Assembly (NCBI RefSeq): GCF_036013645.1
Contig: NZ_CP107869.1
Location: 7,812,001-7,876,000, forward strand
Reading direction: 5' to 3'
Length of the DNA: 64,000 nt
Source: Streptomyces sp. NBC_00490
GTDB lineage: Bacteria; Actinomycetota; Actinomycetes; Streptomycetales; Streptomycetaceae
Numbering within the stretch: the first letter of the stretch is position 1; the number at the start of each line of letters is the position of its first letter. Under the pieces are notes generated by a model that ran no database searches, was not told the DNA's origin, and worked only from the letters and a program-made list of their open reading frames with translations. Shown here in pieces: positions 11,234 to 18,663 of the stretch. The translations under genes and the position numbers were made by a program.

Positions 11234-11251
11234 TAGAAAGCGCCTTCTTTA
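11234..11251. promoter_or_regulatory. LacI-type operator in the divergent surface-protein/GH43 promoter
   Basis: TAGAAAGCGCCTTCTTTA has a GAA-N-GCGC-N-TTC dyad and closely resembles the TAGAAAGCGCTTGCC site at 15678-15692 and the GATAGTAAGCGCTTCC site at 1206. It lies about 65-82 bases upstream of the surface-protein start and 124-141 bases upstream of the GH43 start. Confidence 0.5.
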
Positions 11252-11317
11252 GTCGCGTCCGACCCGTTGACCTCCTCGTTCCCCAGCCTTACCTTTCGGC
11301 TGTTCGCAATAACAACA

Positions 11318-11339
11318 GATGTTCTCAATATCGAACATC
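11318..11339. promoter_or_regulatory. Inverted repeat before the GH43 gene
   Basis: GATGTTC and GAACATC form perfect 7-base arms separated by TCAATATC. The repeat ends 35 bases upstream of the ATG at 11375, where it could be an operator or lie at the start of the transcript. The stretch is AT-rich compared with its surroundings. Confidence 0.45.
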
Positions 11340-11374
11340 ACTCTCAGGACACCCCCATCCGAGAGGCAGTCCGT

Positions 11375-12454
11375 ATGAGCCGCACCCCCGAGGTCCCCGA
11401 CAGGCGACTGCTGCTGAAAGGCGCCCTGGCCGCGGGCGCCCTCGCCGTGACCCCCACCGTCGCCGCAGCCGCTCCGAGCCCGAAGAAGACACCCCCGTTC
11501 GTGAACCCGCTCGTCCGCAACCGCGCCGATCCCCACATCCACCGGCACTCCGACGGCCACTACTACTTCACCGCCACCGCCCCCGAGTACGACCGGATCA
11601 TCCTGCGCCGCTCCCGCACCCTGAACGGGCTGGCGACCGCACCCGAGTCGGTCATCTGGACCAAGCACGCGACCGGCCCCATGGGCGCCCACATCTGGGC
11701 GCCGGAGATCCACCGCATCGGCGGCAAGTGGTACATCTACTTCGCCTCCGCACCCGCCGAGAGCATCTGGGACATCCGTATCTGGGTCCTGGAGAACGCC
11801 AGTCCCAACCCGTTCAAGGGGACGTGGGTCGAACGCGGCCAGCTGAAGACGGCCTGGGAGACCTTCTCCCTCGACGCCACCACCTTCACCCACCGCGGCA
11901 GCCGCTACCTCGCCTGGGCCCAGCACGAGCCCGGCATGGGCAACAACACCGCGCTGTGGCTGTCGAGGATGGCGAACCCGTGGACCCTGACGGGCCCTCA
12001 AGTGCGGCTGTCCACACCCGAGTACGACTGGGAGTGCATCGGCTACAAGGTCAACGAGGGCCCCTCGGTCATCGCCCGCAACGGCCGTCTGTTCATGTCG
12101 TACTCGGCCAGCGCCACCGACTTCAACTACTGCATGGGCCTGCTGACCGCCGACGCGGACGCCGACCTCATGGACCCCGCCACCTGGTCCAAGTCGCCCA
12201 CCCCGGTCTTCACCAGCAACGACACCACGAAGCAGTACGGCCCCGGCCACAACAGCTTCACCGTCGCCGAGGACGGCCGCAGCGACGTCCTCGTCTACCA
12301 CGCCCGGCAGTACAAGGAGATCGTCGGCGACCCGCTGAACGACCCCAACCGGCACACCCGGGTCCAGAAGCTGGGCTGGAACGCGGACGGCACCCCGGAC
12401 TTCGGCATACCGGTGGCGGACACCGCCATCGACTCGGTGAAGGAGAGTGCGTGA
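11375..12454 (+). CDS. Secreted GH43 glycosidase (arabinofuranosidase-like)
   Basis: A 359-residue family 43 enzyme with a Tat signal (PDRRLLLKGALAAGALAV). The five-bladed propeller catalytic residues can be placed: general base Asp52 in RNRADPHI, the pKa-tuning Asp167 in FSLDATTFTH, and general acid Glu228 in KVNEGPSV. A late YGPGHNSF segment supplies the calcium-site His seen in many GH43 enzymes. The family acts on arabinose- or xylose-containing side chains, and alpha-L-arabinofuranosidase is the most likely activity. The ATG at 11375 follows GAGAGGCAGTCCGT. The stop is one base from the next gene's start, and AGGAGAG inside its end serves as that gene's ribosome site, so the two are translationally coupled. 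Exact linkage specificity is not readable. Confidence 0.88.
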   Translation: MSRTPEVPDRRLLLKGALAAGALAVTPTVAAAAPSPKKTPPFVNPLVRNRADPHIHRHSDGHYYFTATAPEYDRIILRRSRTLNGLATAPESVIWTKHATGPMGAHIWAPEIHRIGGKWYIYFASAPAESIWDIRIWVLENASPNPFKGTWVERGQLKTAWETFSLDATTFTHRGSRYLAWAQHEPGMGNNTALWLSRMANPWTLTGPQVRLSTPEYDWECIGYKVNEGPSVIARNGRLFMSYSASATDFNYCMGLLTADADADLMDPATWSKSPTPVFTSNDTTKQYGPGHNSFTVAEDGRSDVLVYHARQYKEIVGDPLNDPNRHTRVQKLGWNADGTPDFGIPVADTAIDSVKESA

Positions 12455-12455
12455 G

Positions 12456-13865
12456 ATGAGACGTGCGTACGCGGTACTGCTCGCCCTCTGTCTGGCCCTG
12501 GCAGGCGCCCTGGTCACCGCGGGACCGGCCCAGGCCGCCGCCCTGACGATCCCCAACGGCGTCCAGTTCACGGACAGTTCGGGAGGCGCCCTGCACGCCC
12601 ACGGCGGCGGGGTCATCAAGGTCGGGTCGTACTACTACTGGTTCGGAGAGAACCGCAACTCCGACAACACCTTCCGGTACGTGTCCGCCTACCGCTCCAC
12701 CGACCTGAAGAACTGGGAGTTCAGGAACAACGTCCTGACCCAGTCCTCCGCCGCCGAGCTGGGCACCGCCTACATCGAGCGGCCCAAGGTCATGTACAAC
12801 GCGTCCACCGGCAAGTTCGTGATGTGGATGCACAAGGAGAACGGCACCGACTACAGCGAGGCCCGCGCTGCCGTCGCCGTCTCCGACACCGTCGACGGGA
12901 ACTACACCTACCAGGGCAGCTTCCGTCCGCTGGGCACCCACATGTCCCGTGACATCACGACGTTCGTCGACACCGACGGCACCGGCTACATGGTGTCCGC
13001 CGCCAACGAGAACTACGACCTGCACATCTACAAGCTCAACTCCGCCTACACCGCCATCGACAGCCTGGTCGCCAACCCCTGGGCGGGCGGCCACCGCGAG
13101 GCCCCGGCCCTCTTCAAGCGGGGCGGCGTCTACTTCATGCTGACGTCGGGCGCGACCGGCTGGAGCGCCAACCAGCAGCAGTACGCCACCGCGACCTCGC
13201 TCGCCGGACCGTGGACGTCGATGGCCAACGTCGGCGACTCCACGACGTACAACTCGCAGACCGCGTACGTCCTTCCCGTGCAGGGCACTTCGGGCACCTC
13301 GTACCTCTACATGGGCGACCGCTGGGGCAACTCCTTCGGCGGGACCGTCAACGACTCCCGTTATGTGTGGCTGCCGTTGACCTTCCCGAGCTCCACCACG
13401 ATGTCGATGTCCTGGTACCCCGAGGTCACCGTCGACGCGGCCGCCGGGACGATCTCCGGGCGGAGCGCCACGTACAACACCCTGATCGCCCGCAACAGTT
13501 CCAAGTGCGTCGACGTACCGAACCAGTCCCTGTGGCAGGGCATCGCCCTCGCCCAGTACACCTGCAACAGCGGCAACAACCAGAAGTTCTGGTTCAAGGA
13601 CCTCGGCACCGGCTACTACCAGCTCGTCGGCCGCGGCAGCTCCCTGTGCCTCCAGGAGAACGCGTCCACTGTCACCCAGGAGAACTGCGGCAGCGGGACC
13701 ACCCAGCAGTGGTCGGTGGTCACTTCGGGCTCGTACGTCAACATCAAGGCCCGCGCCTCCGGCGAGTGCCTGGACGTGAACGGCGCGTCCACCGCCAACT
13801 CCGCCGCGATCATCACGTACACGTGCAACGGAGCGACCAACCAGCAGTGGACGCGCGGGACCTGA
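12456..13865 (+). CDS. Secreted GH43 exo-beta-1,3-galactanase with CBM13
   Basis: A 469-residue secreted enzyme. Order: Sec signal peptide (residues 1-28, ending QAAA), GH43 catalytic propeller of the subfamily-24 type (about 30-330), then a C-terminal ricin-type CBM13 with repeated QxW-like motifs and paired cysteines (about 345-469; ATNQQWTRGT at the end). HAHGGGVIKVGSYYYWFGEN and YIERPKVMYN are characteristic of exo-beta-1,3-galactanases, which release galactose from the arabinogalactan backbone and bypass its side branches. This subfamily lacks the usual catalytic-base Asp, and none is seen here. It is coupled to the GH43 gene upstream, with AGGAGAG as ribosome site and the ATG at 12456. 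Its stop is two bases from the stop of the convergent lyase gene. Confidence 0.87.
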   Translation: MRRAYAVLLALCLALAGALVTAGPAQAAALTIPNGVQFTDSSGGALHAHGGGVIKVGSYYYWFGENRNSDNTFRYVSAYRSTDLKNWEFRNNVLTQSSAAELGTAYIERPKVMYNASTGKFVMWMHKENGTDYSEARAAVAVSDTVDGNYTYQGSFRPLGTHMSRDITTFVDTDGTGYMVSAANENYDLHIYKLNSAYTAIDSLVANPWAGGHREAPALFKRGGVYFMLTSGATGWSANQQQYATATSLAGPWTSMANVGDSTTYNSQTAYVLPVQGTSGTSYLYMGDRWGNSFGGTVNDSRYVWLPLTFPSSTTMSMSWYPEVTVDAAAGTISGRSATYNTLIARNSSKCVDVPNQSLWQGIALAQYTCNSGNNQKFWFKDLGTGYYQLVGRGSSLCLQENASTVTQENCGSGTTQQWSVVTSGSYVNIKARASGECLDVNGASTANSAAIITYTCNGATNQQWTRGT

Positions 13866-13867
13866 CG

Positions 13868-15550
13868 TCAGGCCAGCAGATCGATCGCGTCGATCGACGT
13901 ACCGGCACTGAGGAAGGACGTCGACCCCGAACCGCTCGCCACGTAGATCTTCAGCGTGTTGTAGGCGCTGGTGTCCGTCAGCCAGGCGGACGCCGGCACG
14001 CTGTAGGTGAACGTGTTGTTGTTGCCCCGGTAGGAGCCCACGGTCAGCGACCGGGTGCTCGGCTGGGTGGGCGGCGAGGGGACGGCGGACGTCCAGGTGT
14101 CGTTGACGACGACCTGCGGGCGGCCGTTGGCGTACGCCGTCGTCACACCGATGCGCAGGGTGTGCGCGGCGGCGGCCTGGGCGGCCGTCAGCTTGAAGTA
14201 GACGATGATCCCGCTGTTGACGTCCTTCCACAGATAGCAGGGGAACGCCGAGGTCTCGGTGCCGCTGCCGATGACGACGTTCCCGGTCCAGGAGGCGGCG
14301 CGGACGTCGGACGGATGGGCGTACGTCATCAGGTCGGCGTTCTTGAAGCCGCTCGGCGTGCCGTTCCAGTCGTTGATGCGCCAGATCGTGCCCGCGTTGC
14401 TCGGGTCGTTCGAGGACGGGATCGCGATCGAGTTGAGGGTGGTCGTGCCGCCCGCGCTGACGGACACCGAGGTGGTGTGGACGGCGAGTTCACCCTTGAA
14501 GACGGTCAGCGTGTACGTCCCCGGAAGGACACCCGCGATGGAGAAGTAGCCGTCCGACGCCCGTGCCGAACCCCAGTACTGGGCGGCGGAGTTGGCGAGC
14601 CCGACCGTGTAGGCGTACGCGGTGTTCCGGCCGGTGATGCCGACTCCCGCGACCTTGCCCCGGCCGCTCGCGGGGACGTAGCCGGAGATGCCGAGCGAGT
14701 CCGCCCACGAGGTGGTGAGGGTTCCCGGGTACAGCGCCGAGGAGGGGGCGCCGCCGTCCGTGAAGGCGATGACGTAGGGGCCCTGGAGGCCGAAGCGCTG
14801 GGCCTCCGTCTGGTTCTCGCCGTAGTACAGGATCTCGTACAGGCCGCCGCCGTCCGCGCTCTGGTGGCGCAGGAGGGAGCGGTAGAACGGGCCGCCGGAG
14901 GCCTTCTCGTGGTTGGAGCGCACGATGTAGAGGCCGACGCTGCCGGTGGTCCAGCCGACGTAGTTGTAGTCGATGACCCGGGACTTCGTGTAGTGCTTCG
15001 AGCGGGTCTGGCCGTCGGACTTCGCGAAGACGTCCTGGGCCTCGATGGTGGTGGGCGCGTAGGTGTAGGAGTCGGACTCGTCGTTGAGGAACTTGCCCGC
15101 GTTGACGCGCAGGATGTAGCGGGTCGCCGAGACCGAGTCGTCGGCCTTGTTGGTCCACAGGTAGACGTTGTTCTCGCCGCTGCGGGCCGCGTAGTAGTGC
15201 TTCAGCGTTCCGTACGCGACCGAGATCAGGATCGTCGTGCCGGACTGCTTGATGCTCACGGTGGAGGTGCCGAGGCCGGACTCGATGTGCGAGTTCTTGC
15301 CGCCGTAGCCCTGGTACTGGGTGCCCTTGTAGACCAGCGAGGTCAGGTCGCCGTTGGTCTTGCTGACCTTGAAGACCAGGTTCGCGCCGGTGTCGACGAC
15401 GTAGTTGGAGCCGTCGTCGCTCCAGCCGAAGGTCGCGGCGGAGGCGGTCTGGGCGAGTGGGCCGGCCAGGGCGGCCGTGCCGGCGGTGGCAGCGGTGCCG
15501 AGGACGAAGGTGCGGCGGCGGACCGGTCTGTTCGCAGCGGATCCGGACAT
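13868..15550 (-). CDS. Secreted rhamnogalacturonan lyase (PL4 type)
   Basis: A 560-residue enzyme exported by Tat (NRPVRRRTFVLGTAA). The three-domain plan of polysaccharide lyase family 4 is visible: an N-terminal super-beta-sandwich ending around residue 330, a short fibronectin III-like carboxypeptidase-regulatory-like domain (YFSIAGVLPGTYTLTVFKG), and a C-terminal jelly roll that starts at TIWRINDWNGTPSGFKN and ends at SIDAIDLLA. PL4 enzymes cleave the rhamnose-galacturonate bond of the rhamnogalacturonan-I backbone by beta-elimination. The ATG at 15550 follows GGAGG; an upstream ATG at 15574 is less well placed. It is divergent from the CE12 acetylesterase, and the shared region has two palindromes of LacI type. 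The pairing of lyase and deacetylase supports joint action on acetylated RG-I. Confidence 0.9.
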   Translation of the reverse strand: MSGSAANRPVRRRTFVLGTAATAGTAALAGPLAQTASAATFGWSDDGSNYVVDTGANLVFKVSKTNGDLTSLVYKGTQYQGYGGKNSHIESGLGTSTVSIKQSGTTILISVAYGTLKHYYAARSGENNVYLWTNKADDSVSATRYILRVNAGKFLNDESDSYTYAPTTIEAQDVFAKSDGQTRSKHYTKSRVIDYNYVGWTTGSVGLYIVRSNHEKASGGPFYRSLLRHQSADGGGLYEILYYGENQTEAQRFGLQGPYVIAFTDGGAPSSALYPGTLTTSWADSLGISGYVPASGRGKVAGVGITGRNTAYAYTVGLANSAAQYWGSARASDGYFSIAGVLPGTYTLTVFKGELAVHTTSVSVSAGGTTTLNSIAIPSSNDPSNAGTIWRINDWNGTPSGFKNADLMTYAHPSDVRAASWTGNVVIGSGTETSAFPCYLWKDVNSGIIVYFKLTAAQAAAAHTLRIGVTTAYANGRPQVVVNDTWTSAVPSPPTQPSTRSLTVGSYRGNNNTFTYSVPASAWLTDTSAYNTLKIYVASGSGSTSFLSAGTSIDAIDLLA

Positions 15551-15621
15551 GGGGGGAGCCTCCTCCGAGGACATGTGGGGGTGGTGCGGGTGAGAGCGAG
15601 GGTGACAGTTGAATCGATTTC

Positions 15622-15637
15622 GCGAAAGGGCTTTCGC
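15622..15637. promoter_or_regulatory. Palindromic operator in the lyase/acetylesterase promoter
   Basis: GCGAAAG and CTTTCGC are perfect 7-base arms around GG. The site lies 72-87 bases upstream of the lyase start. Together with the AAGCGCTT site at 15678-15692 it divides the divergent region and probably controls the lyase side. Confidence 0.55.
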
Positions 15638-15677
15638 TTGCTGGAGGTTGGCAATCTTGTGAAATCGCCCCGAGGTC

Positions 15678-15692
15678 TAGAAAGCGCTTGCC
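15678..15692. promoter_or_regulatory. LacI-type operator before the acetylesterase gene
   Basis: TAGAAAGCGCTTGCC contains the palindromic core AAGCGCTT. It is 54-68 bases upstream of the CE12 start at 15746 and shares TAGAAAGCGC with the site at 11234-11251. Confidence 0.6.
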
Positions 15693-15745
15693 GATGGGGG
15701 TACGGTCCAGCCGCCAGGCCTTGTCGTGTGTCGTAGGAGCCTCGA

Positions 15746-16792
15746 ATGAGACGTTTCAACCTCGCCCTGCTGGCGACGGTCGCACTGAGCACCGCACTGA
15801 CCGCCGCCCCGGCCCATGCCGCCGCCGAGGGGCGCCATGCCCTCGGCATCGAGAACTGCACCGCCACCGCATGTCACTTCGACGTCCCCGCGGGCACGTA
15901 CGACGTGAAGGTCCTCCTCGGCGGCGACGCCGGATCGAGCACGAGCGTCAGCGGTGAGACCCGGCGTTCCCTGCTCCCCGAGACCGCCGTCGCGGCCGGC
16001 GAGCGGACCGCCCGCAGCTTCACCGTGAACGTCCGCACCCCCGAGGGTGAACCCACCGGCGCCGAGGGCACCCCCGGCCTGGACCTCGTGCTCGGCGGCT
16101 CGGCCCCCGCGCTCGCCGACATCAAGGTCACCCCAGCCCGCCACGCCCGCCAGATCTTCCTCGTCGGCGACTCCACGGTCTGCGACCAGCCCGGCGACCC
16201 GTACTCCGGCTGGGGCCAGCAGTTGCCCCAGTACCTCCGCAAGGGCGTCTCCGTCGCCAACTACGCGGACTCCGGCGAGAGCACGGTGACCTACCTGTCC
16301 AATCCTCAACTGTTCGCCACCGTCCAGCCGTTGATCCGTCGCGGCGACCTCGTCCTGGTCCAGCTCGCGCACAACGACAAGACCACCGACGAGGTGACCT
16401 ACCGGACGAACCTGGAGACACTGGTCGCCGGTATCCGGGAAAAGGGCGGGGAGCCTGTCCTCGTGACGCCTATCGTGCGACGCTGGTTCAACTCCGACGG
16501 CACCCTGAACAACAACACCGCACTCCTGGTCAACGGACTCGGCGTCGACCACCCCGCAGTCACCCGCTCGGTCGCCGCCGCGCAGGACGTCCCGCTGATC
16601 GACTTGACGGCGAAGACGAAGTCGCTCGTGGAATCCTTGGGAGTCGAGGGTTCCAAGGCGATTTACCTCTACAACGAGAAGCGGGACAACACGCACACCT
16701 CCGTGCACGGGGCCACGGTGTACGCCGGCCTCGTCCGCGATGAACTCCTCGCCCAGCACCTGGTGCCGAAAGGCCTGGTGCGGGCGGGATGA
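15746..16792 (+). CDS. Secreted rhamnogalacturonan acetylesterase (CE12, SGNH hydrolase)
   Basis: A 348-residue secreted esterase with a signal peptide ending APAHAAA. An N-terminal beta-rich module of about 110 residues precedes an SGNH-hydrolase domain. Catalytic features are Ser143 in LVGDSTVCD (block I), the Gly of block II, LAHNDKTTDE with the block III Asn, and the Asp314-x-x-His317 dyad in KRDNTHTSVHG. This is the arrangement of rhamnogalacturonan acetylesterases, which remove acetyl groups from galacturonate residues of RG-I so that lyases can act. It is divergent from a PL4-type lyase and followed by a strong hairpin terminator. The ATG at 15746 is preceded by TAGGAGCCTCGA. Confidence 0.9.
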   Translation: MRRFNLALLATVALSTALTAAPAHAAAEGRHALGIENCTATACHFDVPAGTYDVKVLLGGDAGSSTSVSGETRRSLLPETAVAAGERTARSFTVNVRTPEGEPTGAEGTPGLDLVLGGSAPALADIKVTPARHARQIFLVGDSTVCDQPGDPYSGWGQQLPQYLRKGVSVANYADSGESTVTYLSNPQLFATVQPLIRRGDLVLVQLAHNDKTTDEVTYRTNLETLVAGIREKGGEPVLVTPIVRRWFNSDGTLNNNTALLVNGLGVDHPAVTRSVAAAQDVPLIDLTAKTKSLVESLGVEGSKAIYLYNEKRDNTHTSVHGATVYAGLVRDELLAQHLVPKGLVRAG

Positions 16793-16795
16793 GCC

Positions 16796-16831
16796 CCTGG
16801 GGCGCCCCGACCGGAACCGGGGCGCCCCAGG
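16796..16831 (+). terminator. Strong hairpin terminator after the CE12 gene
   Basis: A perfect 14-base stem, CCTGGGGCGCCCCG (16796-16809) with CGGGGCGCCCCAGG (16818-16831), and an 8-base loop. It begins four bases after the acetylesterase stop codon. Confidence 0.8.
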
Positions 16832-16881
16832 CCTGTTCGCCGCGCTTGCTGAGCCGTGAGACGCCGCGGGCCGGTGGGGGC

Positions 16882-16916
16882 TGGTCGCGCAGTTCCCCGC
16901 GCCCCTTGAGGGGCGC
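16882..16916. repeat. Streptomyces intergenic repeat (GTCGCGCAGTTCCCCGCG type)
   Basis: The stretch reads TGGTCGCGCAGTTCCCC, then GCGCCCC-TTGA-GGGGCGC. I recognise this as a common intergenic repeat of Streptomyces chromosomes, with a GCGCCCC/GGGGCGC hairpin at its end. A relative occurs at 49504-49585. Confidence 0.65.
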
Positions 16917-16956
16917 GGTGCGCACCGGACGTTTCCAAAGAACCGAAAGAGAGACC

Positions 16957-18648
16957 ATGCATCTCCCTCCCGACGACCGCATCCGTAGCCCGTACACCGG
17001 ATACACCCGTGCCCACTGGGAGGCCGTGGCCGACGGCCTGCTCGCCGCTACGGAGCCGTACGCCGCCGAGGGCGGTGCCCTCTACTACTTCCCCGGCGAC
17101 CGCACCAGCTGGTCGGGGCGGCTCTCCGACGGCCTGGAGGGGTACGCCCGTACGATCCTGCTGGCCGCCTTCCGTCAGGACGAGACCGCCCTCCAGCGCT
17201 ACGCCGAGGGCCTCGCGGCCGGTGTGTCCGGCGTCTGGCCGCGCATCGAGGACCGCAGCCAGTCGCTGGTGGAGGCGGCGTCCATCGCGGTGGCGCTGCG
17301 GCTGACGCGCCCGCTGCTGTGGGACCGGCTGGACGAGGGGGTGCGCCAACGGGCCGCCGCCTGGCTCGGCGACGCGCTGACCGCCGAGGCCTGGCCCTGC
17401 AACTGGGAGTTGTTCCCGGTCACCGTCGGCGGTTTCCTCCAGGAGATCGGCCACGAGCCCGAGGCCTCGCGCAAGGCGATCGACCGCGGTCTTGAGCGCA
17501 TCGAGGAGTGGTACGTCGGCGGCGGCTGGTACACCGACGGGGAGGGGCGCAAGTTCGACTATTACAACGGCTGGGCGATGCACCTGTATCCGGTGTTGCA
17601 TGCCTGGTTCGCCGACGACAGTCGGCTGTCGACTGCATACGGTGAGCGGCTGGAGGCCCACCTCGCCGACTACGCCCGCCTGTTCGGCGGTGACGGCGCC
17701 CCCATGCATCAGGGCCGCTCGCTGACTTATCGTTTCGCCACGACGGCCCCCCTGTGGCTGGGCGCCCTGACCGGCCGTACCCCGCTCACGCCGGGGCAGA
17801 CGCGGCGGCTGGCGTCCGGGGCGCTGAAGTACTTCCTCGACCGGGGCGCGGTGAACTCCGACGGTCTGCTGACCCTCGGCTGGCACGGCCCCGACACCGC
17901 CGTCCTCCAGGGCTATTCGGGCCCCGCGTCCCCGTACTGGGCGAGCAAGGCCTTCGTCGGCCTGCTCCTTCCGCCGGACCACGAGGTGTGGACGGCGGAG
18001 GAGGAGCCGTCCCCGGTCGAGAACGCGGACGAGGTCCGACCGGTCGCCGCCCCGAACTGGCTGATCCAGTCGACCAGTTCGGACGGTCTGGTCCGTCTCC
18101 ACAACCACGGCAGCGAGGACGTGCGCTACGACCCGTTCTACACGCGCCTCGCGTACTCCACGGTGACGGCGCCCTCACCGTCGTACGACAACAGCGTGAT
18201 CGTCGGCGACGATCCGAGCCGTACCGACATCGAGCCGCTCGGGCTGGGGGACGGATGGGTGGCCTCGCGGCACGCGGCCGGCGGGGGAGCGCGGGTGACC
18301 AGTGTGGTGCTGGCGCGTGGGGCCGTGGAGGTGCGGGCCCATCTGGTGTCCGGAGCCGAGCCCGGGACGCCGGTGAGGGTCACCGGGTGGGCGGCCGGGG
18401 ACGGTGTGCTGGCGCAGGCGTTGCCCGCGGTCGGTCTCGACGCGGCGCTGACCGGGGTCACCGGCGAGGGCGGGACGCTCTTCGCCGCGCTCGTCCGGCT
18501 CACCGGCGAGCCGGATCCCGTGCCGCTGGACGAGGCCGTGACCGTACGGGCCGACGGCGCGGGCGAGTTGACGGTCCACTGGCGTGCGGGAGACGAGGTG
18601 CGGGTCCGGCTCGACGACTCCGGGGTGTCGGTCGGGGTCGAGGGCTGA
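16957..18648 (+). CDS. DUF2264 protein (GH154-like glycosidase)
   Basis: A 563-residue protein whose first 370 residues form a DUF2264 domain: GYTRAHWEAVADGLLAATEP, DGLEGYARTILLAAF, QSLVEAASIAVALRLT, then GGGWYTDGEG and KFDYYNGWAMHLYPVLHAW. The domain is an (alpha/alpha)6-barrel, and members have been classed as GH154 glycosidases acting on uronic-acid-decorated pectin fragments. The C-terminal 200 residues are beta-rich. No signal peptide is present, so it probably acts in the cytoplasm on imported oligosaccharides. The ATG at 16957 follows GAAAGAGAGACC; an earlier frame start at 16789 lies before the terminator and repeat and is unlikely. Its place beside a PL4 lyase and CE12 esterase supports a pectin role, but the reaction is inferred from family and context. 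Confidence 0.82.
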   Translation: MHLPPDDRIRSPYTGYTRAHWEAVADGLLAATEPYAAEGGALYYFPGDRTSWSGRLSDGLEGYARTILLAAFRQDETALQRYAEGLAAGVSGVWPRIEDRSQSLVEAASIAVALRLTRPLLWDRLDEGVRQRAAAWLGDALTAEAWPCNWELFPVTVGGFLQEIGHEPEASRKAIDRGLERIEEWYVGGGWYTDGEGRKFDYYNGWAMHLYPVLHAWFADDSRLSTAYGERLEAHLADYARLFGGDGAPMHQGRSLTYRFATTAPLWLGALTGRTPLTPGQTRRLASGALKYFLDRGAVNSDGLLTLGWHGPDTAVLQGYSGPASPYWASKAFVGLLLPPDHEVWTAEEEPSPVENADEVRPVAAPNWLIQSTSSDGLVRLHNHGSEDVRYDPFYTRLAYSTVTAPSPSYDNSVIVGDDPSRTDIEPLGLGDGWVASRHAAGGGARVTSVVLARGAVEVRAHLVSGAEPGTPVRVTGWAAGDGVLAQALPAVGLDAALTGVTGEGGTLFAALVRLTGEPDPVPLDEAVTVRADGAGELTVHWRAGDEVRVRLDDSGVSVGVEG

Positions 18649-18663
18649 GCCGTCTCGGGCAGT

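Noticed and set aside
16882-16916. Possible riboswitch or attenuator before the DUF2264 gene
   Set aside because: The structure is explained by a common Streptomyces intergenic repeat and by the terminator of the preceding gene.
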